Source of the DNA: Balaenoptera acutorostrata
Lineage: Eukaryota > Chordata > Mammalia > Artiodactyla > Balaenopteridae
Direction of reading: 5' to 3'
NCBI RefSeq assembly: GCF_949987535.1
Contig: NW_026645886.1
Span: 62,001 to 126,000 of the forward strand
DNA length: 64,000 nt
Numbering within the stretch: the first letter of the stretch is position 1; each line of letters begins with the position of its first letter. A program made the translations under genes and the position numbers. Of this stretch, positions 21,287-32,794 are shown piece by piece. Below the pieces are notes generated by a model. The model made no database searches, was not told the DNA's origin, and worked only from the letters and a program-made list of their open reading frames with translations.

Positions 21287-22540
21287 GGGTTAGGGTACGC
21301 GTTAGGGTGAGGGTAGTTATTAAACCTATCCCATTCTCTAGATACCCCTTAGCACGTAAAGGAATATTATTTGGGGGTCCAGCCATGGAGAAGAGTTTAG
21401 ACACGAGGAGAAGATAAGGAACACACCCATTATCAAGAAATCACATTAGGATTCTCTTTTTAACCTGTTCCTTAAAACACTTGTGCTTAGGAAATCTATT
21501 GGAGGCAGAAGCAGTGAAGGGTAGCTTAGGGTTACGGTTAGGGTTAGGGTGAGGGTTAGGGTACGGCTTAGGGTACGGGTTCGGGGAGGGTTTCGGGTAG
21601 GGCGTAGGGTATGGGTTAGGTTTAGGTTTAGGGTTAGTGTTAGGGTTAGGGCTCGGTTTAGGGTACGGGTTAGGATTAGGGTACGCGTTAGGGTTAGGGT
21701 AGCGGTTAGGGTTAGGGTACGCGTTAGGGTGAGGGTAGTTATTAAACCTATCCCACTCTCTAGATACCCCTTAGCACGTAAAGGAATATTATTTGGGGGT
21801 CCAGCCATGGAGAAGAGTTTAGACACGAGGAGAAGATAAGGAACACACCCATTATCAAGAAATCACATTAGGATTCTCCTTTAAACCTGTTCCTTAAATC
21901 ACTAGTGCTTAGGAAATCTATTGGACGCAGAAGCCGTCAAGGTTAGCTTAGGGTTAGGGTGAGGGTTAGGGTACGGCTTAGGTTACGGGTTCGGGGAGGG
22001 GTTCGGGTAGGGCGTAGGGTATGGGTTAGAGTTAGGGTTAGGGTTAGTGTTAGGGTTAGGGCTCAGTTTAGGGTACGGGTTAGGATTAGGGTACGCGTTA
22101 GTGTTAGGGTAGGGGTTAGGGTTAGGGTACGCTTTAGGGTGAGGGTAGTTATTAAACCTATCCCACTCTCTAGATACCCCTTAGCACGTAAAGGAATATT
22201 ATTTGGGGGTCCAGCCATGGAGAAGGGTTTAGACACTAGGAGAAGATAAGGAACACACCCATTATCAAGAAATCACAATATGATTCTCTTTTTAAACTGT
22301 TCCTTAAAACACTAGTGGTTAGGAAATCTATTGGAGGCAGAAGCAGTCAAGGGTAGCTTAGGGTTAGGGTTAGGGTTAGGGTGAGGTTTAGGGTACGGCT
22401 TAGGGTACGGGTTCGGGGAGGGTTTCGGGTAGGGCGTAGGGTATGGGTTAGGGTTAGGGTTAGGGTTAGTGTTAGGGTTAGGGCTCGGTTTAGGGTACGG
22501 GTTAGGATTAGGGTACTCGTTAGGGTTAGGGTAGCGGTTA
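21287..22540 (+). repeat. Three-monomer tandem duplication (1254 bp), copy 1
   Basis: Monomer starts inside are 21476, 21898 and 22308. The block holds one 422-bp, one 410-bp and one 422-bp unit. Markers are GCAGTGAAGGGTAGC, GGGTTACGGTTAGG, GGTTTAGGTTTAGGG, TTGGACGCAGAAG and AAGGTTAGCTTAGG, all of which recur at plus 1254. The boundaries were set where the units at 21054 and 22308 stop differing (TAGGGTTTAGGG against TAGCGGTTAGGG). Confidence 0.88.
21898..22307 (+). repeat. 410-bp monomer, minus two hexamers
   Basis: A member of the CAATATG subfamily that has lost two leading TTAGGG. TTGGACGCAG and AAGGTTAGC are private to this unit and its copy. Confidence 0.92.
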
Positions 22541-23755
22541 GGGTTAGGGTACGCGTTAGGGTGAGGGTAGTTATTAAACCTATCCCATTCTCTAGATACC
22601 CCTTAGCACGTAAAGGAATATTATTTGGGGGTCCAGCCATGGAGAAGAGTTTAGACACGAGGAGAAGATAAGGAACACACCCATTATCAAGAAATCACAT
22701 TAGGATTCTCTTTTTAACCTGTTCCTTAAAACACTTGTGCTTAGGAAATCTATTGGAGGCAGAAGCAGTGAAGGGTAGCTTAGGGTTACGGTTAGGGTTA
22801 GGGTGAGGGTTAGGGTACGGCTTAGGGTACGGGTTCGGGGAGGGTTTCGGGTAGGGCGTAGGGTATGGGTTAGGTTTAGGTTTAGGGTTAGTGTTAGGGT
22901 TAGGGCTCGGTTTAGGGTACGGGTTAGGATTAGGGTACGCGTTAGGGTTAGGGTAGCGGTTAGGGTTAGGGTACGCGTTAGGGTGAGGGTAGTTATTAAA
23001 CCTATCCCACTCTCTAGATACCCCTTAGCACGTAAAGGAATATTATTTGGGGGTCCAGCCATGGAGAAGAGTTTAGACACGAGGAGAAGATAAGGAACAC
23101 ACCCATTATCAAGAAATCACATTAGGATTCTCCTTTAAACCTGTTCCTTAAATCACTAGTGCTTAGGAAATCTATTGGACGCAGAAGCCGTCAAGGTTAG
23201 CTTAGGGTTAGGGTGAGGGTTAGGGTACGGCTTAGGTTACGGGTTCGGGGAGGGGTTCGGGTAGGGCGTAGGGTATGGGTTAGAGTTAGGGTTAGGGTTA
23301 GTGTTAGGGTTAGGGCTCAGTTTAGGGTACGGGTTAGGATTAGGGTACGCGTTAGTGTTAGGGTAGGGGTTAGGGTTAGGGTACGCTTTAGGGTGAGGGT
23401 AGTTATTAAACCTATCCCACTCTCTAGATACCCCTTAGCACGTAAAGGAATATTATTTGGGGGTCCAGCCATGGAGAAGGGTTTAGACACTAGGAGAAGA
23501 TAAGGAACACACCCATTATCAAGAAATCACAATATGATTCTCTTTTTAAACTGTTCCTTAAAACACTAGTGGTTAGGAAATCTATTGGAGGCAGAAGCAG
23601 TCAAGGGTAGCTTAGGGTTAGGGTTAGGGTTAGGGTGAGGTTTAGGGTACGGCTTAGGGTACGGGTTCGGGGAGGGTTTCGGGTAGGGCGTAGGGTATGG
23701 GTTAGGGTTAGGGTTAGGGTTAGTGTTAGGGTTAGGGCTCGGTTTAGGGTACGGG
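22541..23755 (+). repeat. Three-monomer tandem duplication (1254 bp), copy 2
   Basis: Monomer starts inside are 22730, 23152 and 23562. I saw no difference from copy 1 until the unit at 23562 changes at GGGTTGGATTAGGG, near 23756. Beyond that it becomes the TATTATACCTATCAC type. A third, diverged copy of the first unit starts at 23983, retaining GCAGTGAAGG and GGTTACGG but with GGGTAAGGCG and GGGATCGG. Confidence 0.88.
23152..23561 (+). repeat. 410-bp monomer, copy of 21898-22307
   Basis: Same deletion and markers, 1254 bp downstream, within the second copy of the three-monomer tandem duplication. Confidence 0.92.
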
Positions 23756-24825
23756 TTGGATTAGGGTACGCGCTAGGGTTAGGGTAGGGGTTAGGGTTAG
23801 GGTACGCGTTAGGGTGAGGTTAGTTATTATACCTATCACACTCTCTCGATACCCCTTAGCACATAAAGGAATATTATTTGGGGGTCCAGCCATGGAGAAG
23901 AGTTTAGACACGAGGAGAAGATAAGGAACACACCCATTATCAAGAAATCACATTAGGATTCTCTTTTTAACCTGTTCCTTAAAACACTAGTGCTTAGGAA
24001 ATCTATTGGAGGCAGAAGCAGTGAAGGGTAGCTTAGGGTTACGGTTAGGGTTAGGGTGAGGGTTAGGGTACGGCTTAGGGTACGGGTTCGGGGAGGGTTT
24101 CGGGTAAGGCGTAGGGTATGGGTTAGGGTTAGGGTTAGGGTTAGTGTTAGGGTTAGGGATCGGTTTAGGGTACGGGTTAGGATTAGGGTACTCGTTAGGG
24201 TTAGGGTAGCGGTTAGGGTTAGGGTACGCGTTAGGGTGAGGGTAGTTATTAAACCTATCCCACTCTCTAGATACCCCTTAGCACGTAAAGGAATATTATT
24301 TGGGGGTCCAGCCATGGAGAAGAGTTTAGACACGAGGAGAAGATAAGGAACACACCCATTATCAAGAAATCACATTAGGATTCTCTTTTTAACCTGTTCC
24401 TTAAAACACTAGTGCTTAGGAAATCTATTGGAGGCAGAAGCCGTCAAGGGTACCTTAGGGTTAGGGTTAGGGTTAGGGTGAGGGTTAGGGTACGGCTTAC
24501 GATACGGGTTCGGGGAGGGTTTCGGGTAGGGCGTAGGGTATGGGTTAGGGTTAGGGTTAGGGCTAGTGTTAGGGTTAGGGCTCGGTTTAGGGTACGGGTT
24601 AGGATTAGGGTATGCGTTAGGGTTAGGGTAGGGGTTAGGGTTAGGGTACGCGTTAGGGTGAGGGTAGTTATTAAACCTATCCCACTCTCTAGATACCCCT
24701 TAGCACGTAAAGGAATATTATTTGGGGTCCAGCCATGGAGAAGAGTTTAGACACGAGGAGAAGATAAGGAACACACCCATTATCAAGAAATCACATTAGG
24801 ATTCTCCTTTAAACCTGTTCCTTAA

Positions 24826-25253
24826 ATCACTAGTGCTTAGGAAATCTATTGGAGACAGAAGCCGTCAAGGGTAGCTTAGGGTTAGGGTAAGGGTTAGGGT
24901 TAGGGTGAGGGTTAGGGTACGGCTTAGGGTACGGGTTCGGGGAGGGGTTCGGGTAGGGCGTAGGCTATGGGTTAGGGTTAGGGTTAGGGTTAGTGTCAGG
25001 GTTAGGGCTCGGTTTAGGGTACGGGTTAGGATTAGGGTACGCGTTAGGGTTAGGGTAGGGGTTAGGGTTAGGGTATGCGATAGGGTGAGGTTAGTTATTA
25101 AACCTATCCCACTCTCTAGATACCCCTGAGCACGTAAAGGAATATTATTTGGGGGTCCAGCCATGGAGAAGAGTTTAGACACAGGGAGAAGATAAGGAAC
25201 ACACCCATTATCAAGAAATCACATTAGGATTCTCTTTTTAACCTGTTCCTTAA
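24826..25253 (+). repeat. 428-bp monomer, plus one hexamer
   Basis: Five hexamers, one of them TAAGGG, come before TGAGGG instead of four. It also has GGAGACAGAAGCC and ACCCCTGAGC. Confidence 0.92.
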
Positions 25254-25675
25254 AACACTAGTGGTTAGGAAATCTATTGGAGGCAGAAGCACTCAAGGGT
25301 AGCTTAGGGTTAGGGTTAGGGTTAGGGTGAGGGTTAGGGTACGGCTTACGATACGGGTTCGGGGAGGGGTTCGGGTAGGGCGTAGGGTATGGGTTAGGGT
25401 TAGGGTTAGGGCTAGTGTTAAGGTTAGGGCTCGGTTTAGGATACGGGTTAGGATTAGGGTATGCGTTAGGGTTAGGGTAGGGGTTAGGGTTAGGGTACGC
25501 GTTAGGGTGAGGGTAGTTATTAAACCTATCCCACTCTCTAGATACCCCTTAGCACGTAAAGGAATATTATTTGGGGGTCCAGGAATGGAGAAGAGTTTAG
25601 ACACGAGGAGAAGATAAGGAACACACCCATTATCAAGAAATCACATTAGGATTCTCTTTTTAACCTGTTCCTTAA

Positions 25676-26085
25676 AACACTTGTGCTTAGGAAATCTATT
25701 GGAGGCAGAAGCAGTCAAGGGTAGCTTAGGGATAGGGTTACGGTTAGGGTACGGCTTAGGGTACGGGTTCGGGGAGGGGTTCGGGTAGGGCGTAGGGTAT
25801 GGGTTAGGGTTAGGGTTAGAGTTAGTGTTAGGGTTAGGGCTCGGTTTAGGGTACGGGTTAGGATTAGGGTACGCGCTAGGGTTAGGGTAGGGGTTAGGGT
25901 TAGGGAACGCGTTAGGGTGAGGGTAGTTATTATACCTATCACACTCTCTAGATACCCCTTAGCACATAAAGGAATATTATTTGGGGGTCCAGCCATGGAG
26001 AAGAGTTAAGACACGAGGAGAAGATAAGGAACACACCCATTATCAAGAAATCACATTAGGATTCTCCTTTAAACCTGTTCCTTAA
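25676..26085 (+). repeat. 410-bp monomer, minus two hexamers
   Basis: Only four hexamers (with ATAGGG and TTACGG variants) come before TACGGC instead of six. TGAGGG of slot 5 is gone. Confidence 0.9.
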
Positions 26086-26929
26086 ATCACTAGTGCTTAG
26101 GAAATCTATTGGAGGCAGAAGCCGTCAAGGGTAGCCTAGGGTTAGGGTTAGGGTTAGGGTGAGTGTTAGGGTACGGCTTAGGGTACGGGTTCGGGGAGGG
26201 ATTCGGGTAGGGCGTAGGGTATGGGTTAGAGTTAGGGTTAGGGTTAGTGTTAGGGTTAGGGCTCAGTTTAGGGTACGGGTTAGGATTAGGGTACGCGTTA
26301 GTGTTAGGGTAGGGGTTAGGGTTAGGGTACGCTTTAGGGTGAGGGTAGTTATTAAACCTATCCCACTCTCTAGATACCCCTTAGCACGTAAAGGAATATT
26401 ATTTGGGGGTCCAGCCATGGAGAAGGGTTTAGACACTAGGAGAAGATAAGGAACACACCCATTATCAAGAAATCACAATATGATTCTCTTTTTAAACTGT
26501 TCCTTAAAACACTAGTGGTTAGGAAATCTATTGGAGGCAGAAGCAGTGAAGGGTAGCTTAGGGTTACGGTTAGGGTTAGGGTGAGGGTTAGGGTACGGCT
26601 TAGGGTACGGGTTCGGGGAGGGTTTCGGGTAGGGCGTAGGGTATGGGTTAGGGTTAGGGTTAGGGTTAGTGTTAGGGTTAGGGCTCGGTTTAGGGTACGG
26701 GTTAGGATTAGGGTACTCGTTAGGGTTAGGGTAGCGGTTAGGGTTAGGGTACGCGTTAGGGTGAGGGTAGTTATTAAACCTATCCCACTCTCTAGATACC
26801 CCTTAGCACGTAAAGGAATATTATTTGGGGGTCCAGCCATGGAGAAGAGTTTAGACACGAGGAGAAGATAAGGAACACACCCATTATCAAGAAATCACAT
26901 TAGGATTCTCTTTCTAACCTGTTCCTTAA

Positions 26930-27339
26930 AACACTAGTGCTTAGGAAATCTATTGGAGGCAGAAGCCGTCAAGGGTAGCTTAGGGATAGGTTTAGGGTGA
27001 GGGTGAGGGTTAGGGTACGGGTTCGGGGAGGGGTTCGGGTAGGGCGTAGGCTATGCGTTAGGGTTAGGGTTAGGGTTAGTGTTAGGGTTAGGGCTCGGTT
27101 TAGGGTACGGGTTAGGATTAGGGTACGCGTTAGGGTTAGGGTAGGGGTTAGGGTTAGGGTATGCGATAGGGTGAGGTTAGTTATTAAACCTATCCCACTC
27201 TCTAGATACCCCTTAGCACGTAAAGGAATATTATTTGGGGGTCCAGCCATGGAGAAGAGTTTAGACACTAGGAGAAGATAAGGAACACACCCATTATCAA
27301 GAAATCACATTAGGATTCTCTTTTTAACCTGTTCCTTAA
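26930..27339 (+). repeat. 410-bp monomer, different two-hexamer loss
   Basis: Six hexamers precede TACGGG directly, so slots 7 and 8 (TACGGC, TTAGGG) are missing. TGAGGG occurs twice in a row. This is an independent event from the other 410-bp units. Confidence 0.88.
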
Positions 27340-27761
27340 AACACTAGTGCTTAGGAAATCTATTGGAGGCAGAAGCCGTCAAGGGTAGCTTAGGGTTAGG
27401 GTTAGGGTTAGGGTGAGGGTTAGGGTACGGCTTAGGGTACGGGTTCGGGGAGGGGTTCGGGTAGGGCGTAGGGTATGGGTTAGGGTTAGGGTTAGGGCTA
27501 GTGTTAAGGTTAGGGCTCGGTTTAGGATACGGGTTAGGATTAGGGTATGCGTTAGGGTTAGGGTAGGGGTTAGGGTTAGGGTACGCGTTAGGGTGAGGGT
27601 AGTTATTAAACCTATCCCACTCTCTAGATACCCCTTAGCACGTAAAGGAATATTATTTGGGGGTCCAGCCATGGAGAAGAGTTTAGACACGAGGAGAAGA
27701 TAAGGAACACACCCATTATCAAGAAATCACATTAGGATTCTCTTTTTAACCTGTTCCTTAA

Positions 27762-28171
27762 AACACTTGTGCTTAGGAAATCTATTGGAGGCAGAAGCAG
27801 TCAAGGGTAGCTTAGGGATAGGGTTAGGGTTAGGGTACGGCTTAGGGTACGGGTTCGGGGAGGGGTTCGGGTAGGGCGTAGGGTATGGGTTAGAGTTAGG
27901 GTTAGGGTTAGTGTTAGGGTTAGGGCTCAGTTTAGGGTACGGGTTAGGATTAGGGTACGCGTTAGTGTTAGGGTAGGGGTTAGGGTTAGGGTACGCTTTA
28001 GGGTGAGGGTAGTTATTAAACCTATCCCACTCTCTAGATACCCCTTAGCACGTAAAGGAATATTTTTTGGGGGTCGAGCCATGGAGAAGAGTTTAGACAC
28101 TAGGAGAAGATAAGGAACACACACATTATCACGAAATCACATTAGGATTCTCTTTTTAACCTGTTCCTTAA
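27762..28171 (+). repeat. 410-bp monomer, minus two hexamers
   Basis: Four hexamers, the second ATAGGG, come before TACGGC. It is related on its left side to the unit at 25676. Its right half has CTCAGTTTAGG and GCTTTAGGG, so it is chimeric with the CAATATG subfamily. Confidence 0.88.
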
Positions 28172-29015
28172 AACACTAGTGCTTAGGAAATCTATTGGAG
28201 GCAGAAGCAGTCAAGGGTAGCTTAGGGTTAGTGTTAGGGTTAGGGTGAGGGTTAGGGTACGGCTTAGGGTACGGGTTCGGGGAGGGGTTCGGGTAGGGCG
28301 TAGGGTATGGGTTAGGGTTAGGGTTAGGGCTAGTGTTAGGGTTAGGGCTCAGTTTAGGGTACGGGTTAGGATTAGGGTACGCGTTAGGGTTAGGGTAGGG
28401 GTTAGGGTTAGGGTACGCGTTAGGGTGAGGGTAGTTATTAAGCCTATCCCACTCTCTAGATACCCCTTAGCACGTAAAGTAATATTATTTGGGGGTCCAG
28501 CCATGGAGAAGAGTTTAGACACGAGGAGAAGATAAGGAACACACCCATTATCAAGAAATCACATTAGGATTCTCTTTTTAACATGTTCCTTAAAACACTA
28601 GTGCTTAGGAAATCTATTGGAGGCAGAAGCCGTCAAGGGTAGCTTAGGGTTAGGGTTAGGGTTAGGGTGAGGGTTAGGGTACGGTTTAGGGTACGGGTTC
28701 AGGGAGGGTTTCGGGTAGGGAGTAGGGTATTGGTTAGGGTTAGGGTTAGATTTAGTGTTAGGGTTAGGGCTCGGTTTAGGGTACGGGTTAGGATTAGGGT
28801 ACGCGTTAGGGTTAGGGTAGGGGTTAGGGTTAGGGTACGCGTTAGGGTGAGGGTAGTTATTAAACCTATCCCACTCTCTAGATACCCCTTAGCACGTAAA
28901 GGAATATTATTTGGGGGTCCAGCCATGGAGAAGAGTTTAGACACGAGGAGAAGATAAGGAACACACCCATTATCAAGAAATCACATTAGGATTCTCTTTT
29001 TAACCTGTTCCTTAA

Positions 29016-29425
29016 AACACTTGTGCTTAGGAAATCTATTGGAGGCAGAAGCAGTCAAGGGTAGCTTAGGGTTAGGGTTAGGGTTAGGGTACGGCTTAGG
29101 GTACGGGTTCGGGGAGGGGTTCGCGTAGGGCGTAGGGTATGGGTTAGTGTTAGGGTTAGGGTTAGTGTTAGGGTTAGGGCTCGGTTTAGGGTACGGGTTA
29201 GGATTAGGGTACGCGTTAGGGTTAGGGTAGGGGTTAGGGTTAGGGTATGCGATAGGGTGAGGTTAGTTATTAAACCTATCTCACTCACTAGATACCCCTT
29301 AGCACGTAAAGGAATATTATTTGGGGGTCCAGCCATGGAGAAGAGTTTCGACACTAGGAGAAGATAAGGAACACACCCATTATCAAGAAATCACATTAGG
29401 ATTCTCTTTTTAACCTGTTCCTTAA
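29016..29425 (+). repeat. 410-bp monomer, minus slots 5 and 6
   Basis: Four TTAGGG lead straight into TACGGC; TGAGGG and one TTAGGG are lost. It carries GGGTTCGCGTAGG and GTATGCGATAGG. Confidence 0.9.
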
Positions 29426-30269
29426 AACACTAGTGCTTAGGAAATCTATTGGAGGCAGAAGCAGTCAAGGGTAGCTTAGGGTTAGGGTTAGGGTTAGGGT
29501 GAGGGTTAGGGTACGACTTAGGGTACGGGTTCGGGGAGGGGTTCGGGTAGGGCGTAGGGTATGGGTTAGGGTTAGGGTTAGGGCTAGTGTTAGGGTTAGG
29601 GCTCGGTTTAGGGTACGGGTTAGGATTAGAGTATGAGTTAGGGTTAGGGTAGGGGTTAGGGTTAGGATACGCTTTAGGGTGAGGGTAGTTATTAAACCTA
29701 TCCCACTCTCTAGATACCCCTTAGCACGTAAAGGAATATTATTTGGGGGTCCAGCCATGGAGAAGAGTTTAGACACGAGGAGAAGATAAGGAACACACCC
29801 ATTATCAAGAAATCACATTAGGATTCTCTTTTAAACCTGTTCCTTAAATCACTAGTGCTTAGGAAATCTATTGGAGGCAGAAGCCGTCAAGGGTAGCTTA
29901 GGGTTAGGGTTAGGGTTAGGGTGAGGTTTAGGGTACGGCTTAGGGTACGGGTTCGGGGAGGGGTTCGGGTAGGGCGTAGGGTATGGGTTAAGGTTAGGGT
30001 TAGGGTTAGTGTTAGGGTTAGGGCTCAGTTTAGGGTACGGGTTAGGATTAGGGTATGCGTTAGGGTTAGGGTAGGGGTTAGGGTTAGGGTACGCTTTAGG
30101 GTGAGTGTAGTTATTAAACCTATCCCACTCTCTAGATACCCCTTAGCACGTAAAGGAATATTATTTGGGGGTCCAGCCATGGAGAAGGGTTTAGACACTA
30201 GGAGAAGATAAGGAACACACCCATTATCAAGAAATCACAATATGATTCTCTTTTTAAACTGTTCCTTAA

Positions 30270-30685
30270 AACACTAGTGGTTAGGAAATCTATTGGAGGC
30301 AGAAGCAGTGAAGGGTAGCTTAGGGTTACGGTTAGGGTTAGGGTGAGGGTTAGGGTACGGCTTAGGGTACGGGTTCGGAGACGGTTTCGGGTAGGGCCTA
30401 GGGTATGGGTTAGGGTTAGGTTTAGTGTTAGGGTTAGGGCTCGGTATAGGGTACAGGTTAGGATTAGGGTACTCGTTAGGGTTAGGGTAGCGGTTAGGTT
30501 TAGGGTACGCGTTAGGGTGAGGGTAGTTATTAAACCTGTCACACTCTCTAGATACCCCTTATCACGTAAAGGAATATTATTTGGGGGTCCAGCCATGGAG
30601 AAGAGTTTAGACACTAGAAGAAGATAAGGAACACACCCATTATCACGAAATCACATTAGGATTCTCTTTTTAACCTGTTCCTTAA
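30270..30685 (+). repeat. 416-bp monomer, minus one hexamer in the middle
   Basis: The loss is in the TTAGGG run after TATGGG (slots 16-18), not at the start of the tract. Many private changes: GGAGACGGTTTC, GGGCCTAGGG, GGTATAGGGTACAGG and CTAGAAGAAG. Confidence 0.88.
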
Positions 30686-32794
30686 AACACTAGTGCTTAG
30701 GAAATCTATTGGAGGCAGAAGCAGTCAAGGGTAGCTTAGGGTTAGGGTTAGGGTTAGGGTGAGGGTAGGGTACGGCTTAGGGTACGGGTTCGGGGAGGGG
30801 ATCGGGTAGGGCGTAGGGTATGGGTTAGGGTTAGGGTTAGGGCTAGTGTTAGGGTTAGGGCTCGGTTTAGGGTACGGGTTAGGATTAGGGTACGCGTTAG
30901 GGTTAGGGTAGGGGTTAGGGTTATGGTACGCGTTAGGGTGAGGGTAGTTATTAAACCTATCACACTCTCTAGATACCCCTTAGCACGTAAAGGAATATTA
31001 TTTGGGGGTCCAGCCATGGAGAAGAGTTTAGACACTAGGATAAGATAAGGAACACACCCATTATCACGAAATCACATTAGGATTCTCTTTTTAACCTGTT
31101 CCTTAAAACACTAGTGCTTAGGAAATCTATTGGAGGCAGAAGCCGTCAAGGGTAGCTTAGGGTTAGGGTTAGGGTTAGGGTGAGGGTTAGGGTACGGTTT
31201 AGGGTACGGGTTCAGGGAGGGGTTCGGGTAGGGCGTAGGGTATGGGTTAGGTTTAGGGTTAGAGTTAGTGTTAGGGTTAGGGCTCGGTTTAGGGTACGGG
31301 TTAGGATTAGGGTACGCGCTAGGGTTAGGGTAGGGGTTAGGGTTAGGGTACGCGTTAGGGTGAGGGTAGTTATTATACCTATCACACTCTCTAGATACCC
31401 CTTAGCACATAAAGGAATATTATTTGGGGGTCCAGCCATGGAGAAGAGTTTAGACACGAGGAGAAGATAAGGAACACACCCATTATCAAGAAATCACATT
31501 AGGATTCTCTTTTTAACCTGTTCCTTAAAACACTAGTGCTTAGGAAATCTATTGGAGGCAGAAGCCGTCAAGGGTAGCTTAGGGTTAGGGTTAGGGTTAG
31601 GGTGAGGGTTAGGGTACGGCTTACGATACGGGTTCGGGGAGGGGTTCGAATAGGGCGTAGGGTATGGGTTAGGGTTAGGGTTAGGGCTAGTGTTAGGGTT
31701 AGGGCTCGGTTTAGGGTACGGGTTAGGATTAGGGTATGCGTTAGGGTTAGGGTAGGGGTTAGGGTTAGGGTACGCGTTAGGGTGAGGGTAGTTATTAAAC
31801 CTATCCCACTCTCTAGATACCCCTTAGCACGTAAAGGAATATTATTTGGGGGTCCAGCCATGGAGAAGAGTTTAGACACTAGGAGAAGATAAGGAACACA
31901 CCCATTATCACGAAATCACATTAGGATTCTCTTTTTAACCTGTTCCTTAAAACACTAGTGCTTAGGAAATCTATTGGAGGCAGAAGCAGTCAAGGGTAGC
32001 TTAGGGTTAGTGTTAGGGTTAGGGTGAGGGCTAGGGTATGGCTTAGGGTACGGGTTCGGTGAGGGGTTCGCGTAGGGCGTAGGGTATGGGTTAGGGTTAG
32101 GGTTAGGGCTAGTGTTAGGGTTAGGGCTCGGTTTAGGGTACGGGTTAGGATTAGGGTACGCGTTAGGGTTAGGGTAGGGGTTAGGGTTAGGGTACGCGTT
32201 AGGGTGAGGGTAGTTATTAAACCTATCCCACTCTCTAGATACCCCTTAGCACGTAAAGGAATATTATTTAGGGGTCCAGCCATGGAGAAGAGTTTAGACA
32301 CGAGGAGAAGATAAGGAACACACCCATTATCACGAAATCACATTAGGATTCTCTTTTTAACCTGTTCCTTAAAACACTAGTGCTTAGGAAATCTATTGGA
32401 GGCAGAAGCAGTCAAGGGTAGCTTAGGGTTAGGGTTAGGGTTAGGGTGAGGGTTAGGGTACGGCTTAGGGTACGGGTTCAGGGAGGGGTTCGGGTAGGGC
32501 GTAGGGTATGGGTTAGGGTTAGGGTTAGGGCTAGTGTTAGGGTTAGGGCTCGGTTTAGGGTACGGGTTAGTATTAGGGTACGCGTTAGGGTTAGGGTAGG
32601 GGTTAGGGTTAGGGTACGCGTTAGGGTGAGGGTAGTTATTAAACCTATCCCACTCTCTAGATACCCCTTAGCACGTAAAGGAATATTATTTGGGGGTCCA
32701 GCCATGGAGAAGAGTTTAGACACGAGGAGAAGATAAGGAACACACCCATTATCAAGAAATCACATTAGGATTCTCTTTTTAACCTGTTCCTTAA

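Larger units (their letters stand above)
23756..32794 (+). repeat. Mosaic segment of diverged monomers
   Basis: Monomer starts are 23983, 24405, 24826, 25254, 25676, 26086, 26508, 26930, 27340, 27762, 28172, 28594, 29016, 29426, 29848, 30270, 30686, 31107, 31529, 31951 and 32373. Length variants are concentrated here: five 410-bp, one 416-bp and one 428-bp unit. A short repeat at about offset 2086 links 25254-25676 with 27340-27762 through GTGTTAAGGTTAGG and TTTAGGATACGGG. The units at 26086 and 26508 and those at 29848 and 30270 form matching pairs. No long near-identical copy covers the rest, so this looks like an older part of the array. Confidence 0.85.

Noticed and set aside
21446..21826. 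Longer minus-strand frames of 126-140 codons at 21446, 22700, 23953, 26436 and 30198
   Set aside because: The extra length is read-through into the neighbouring monomer's trailing flank after a chance loss of the usual stop, associated with the GCAGTGAAGG variant. The sequence is otherwise the same satellite.
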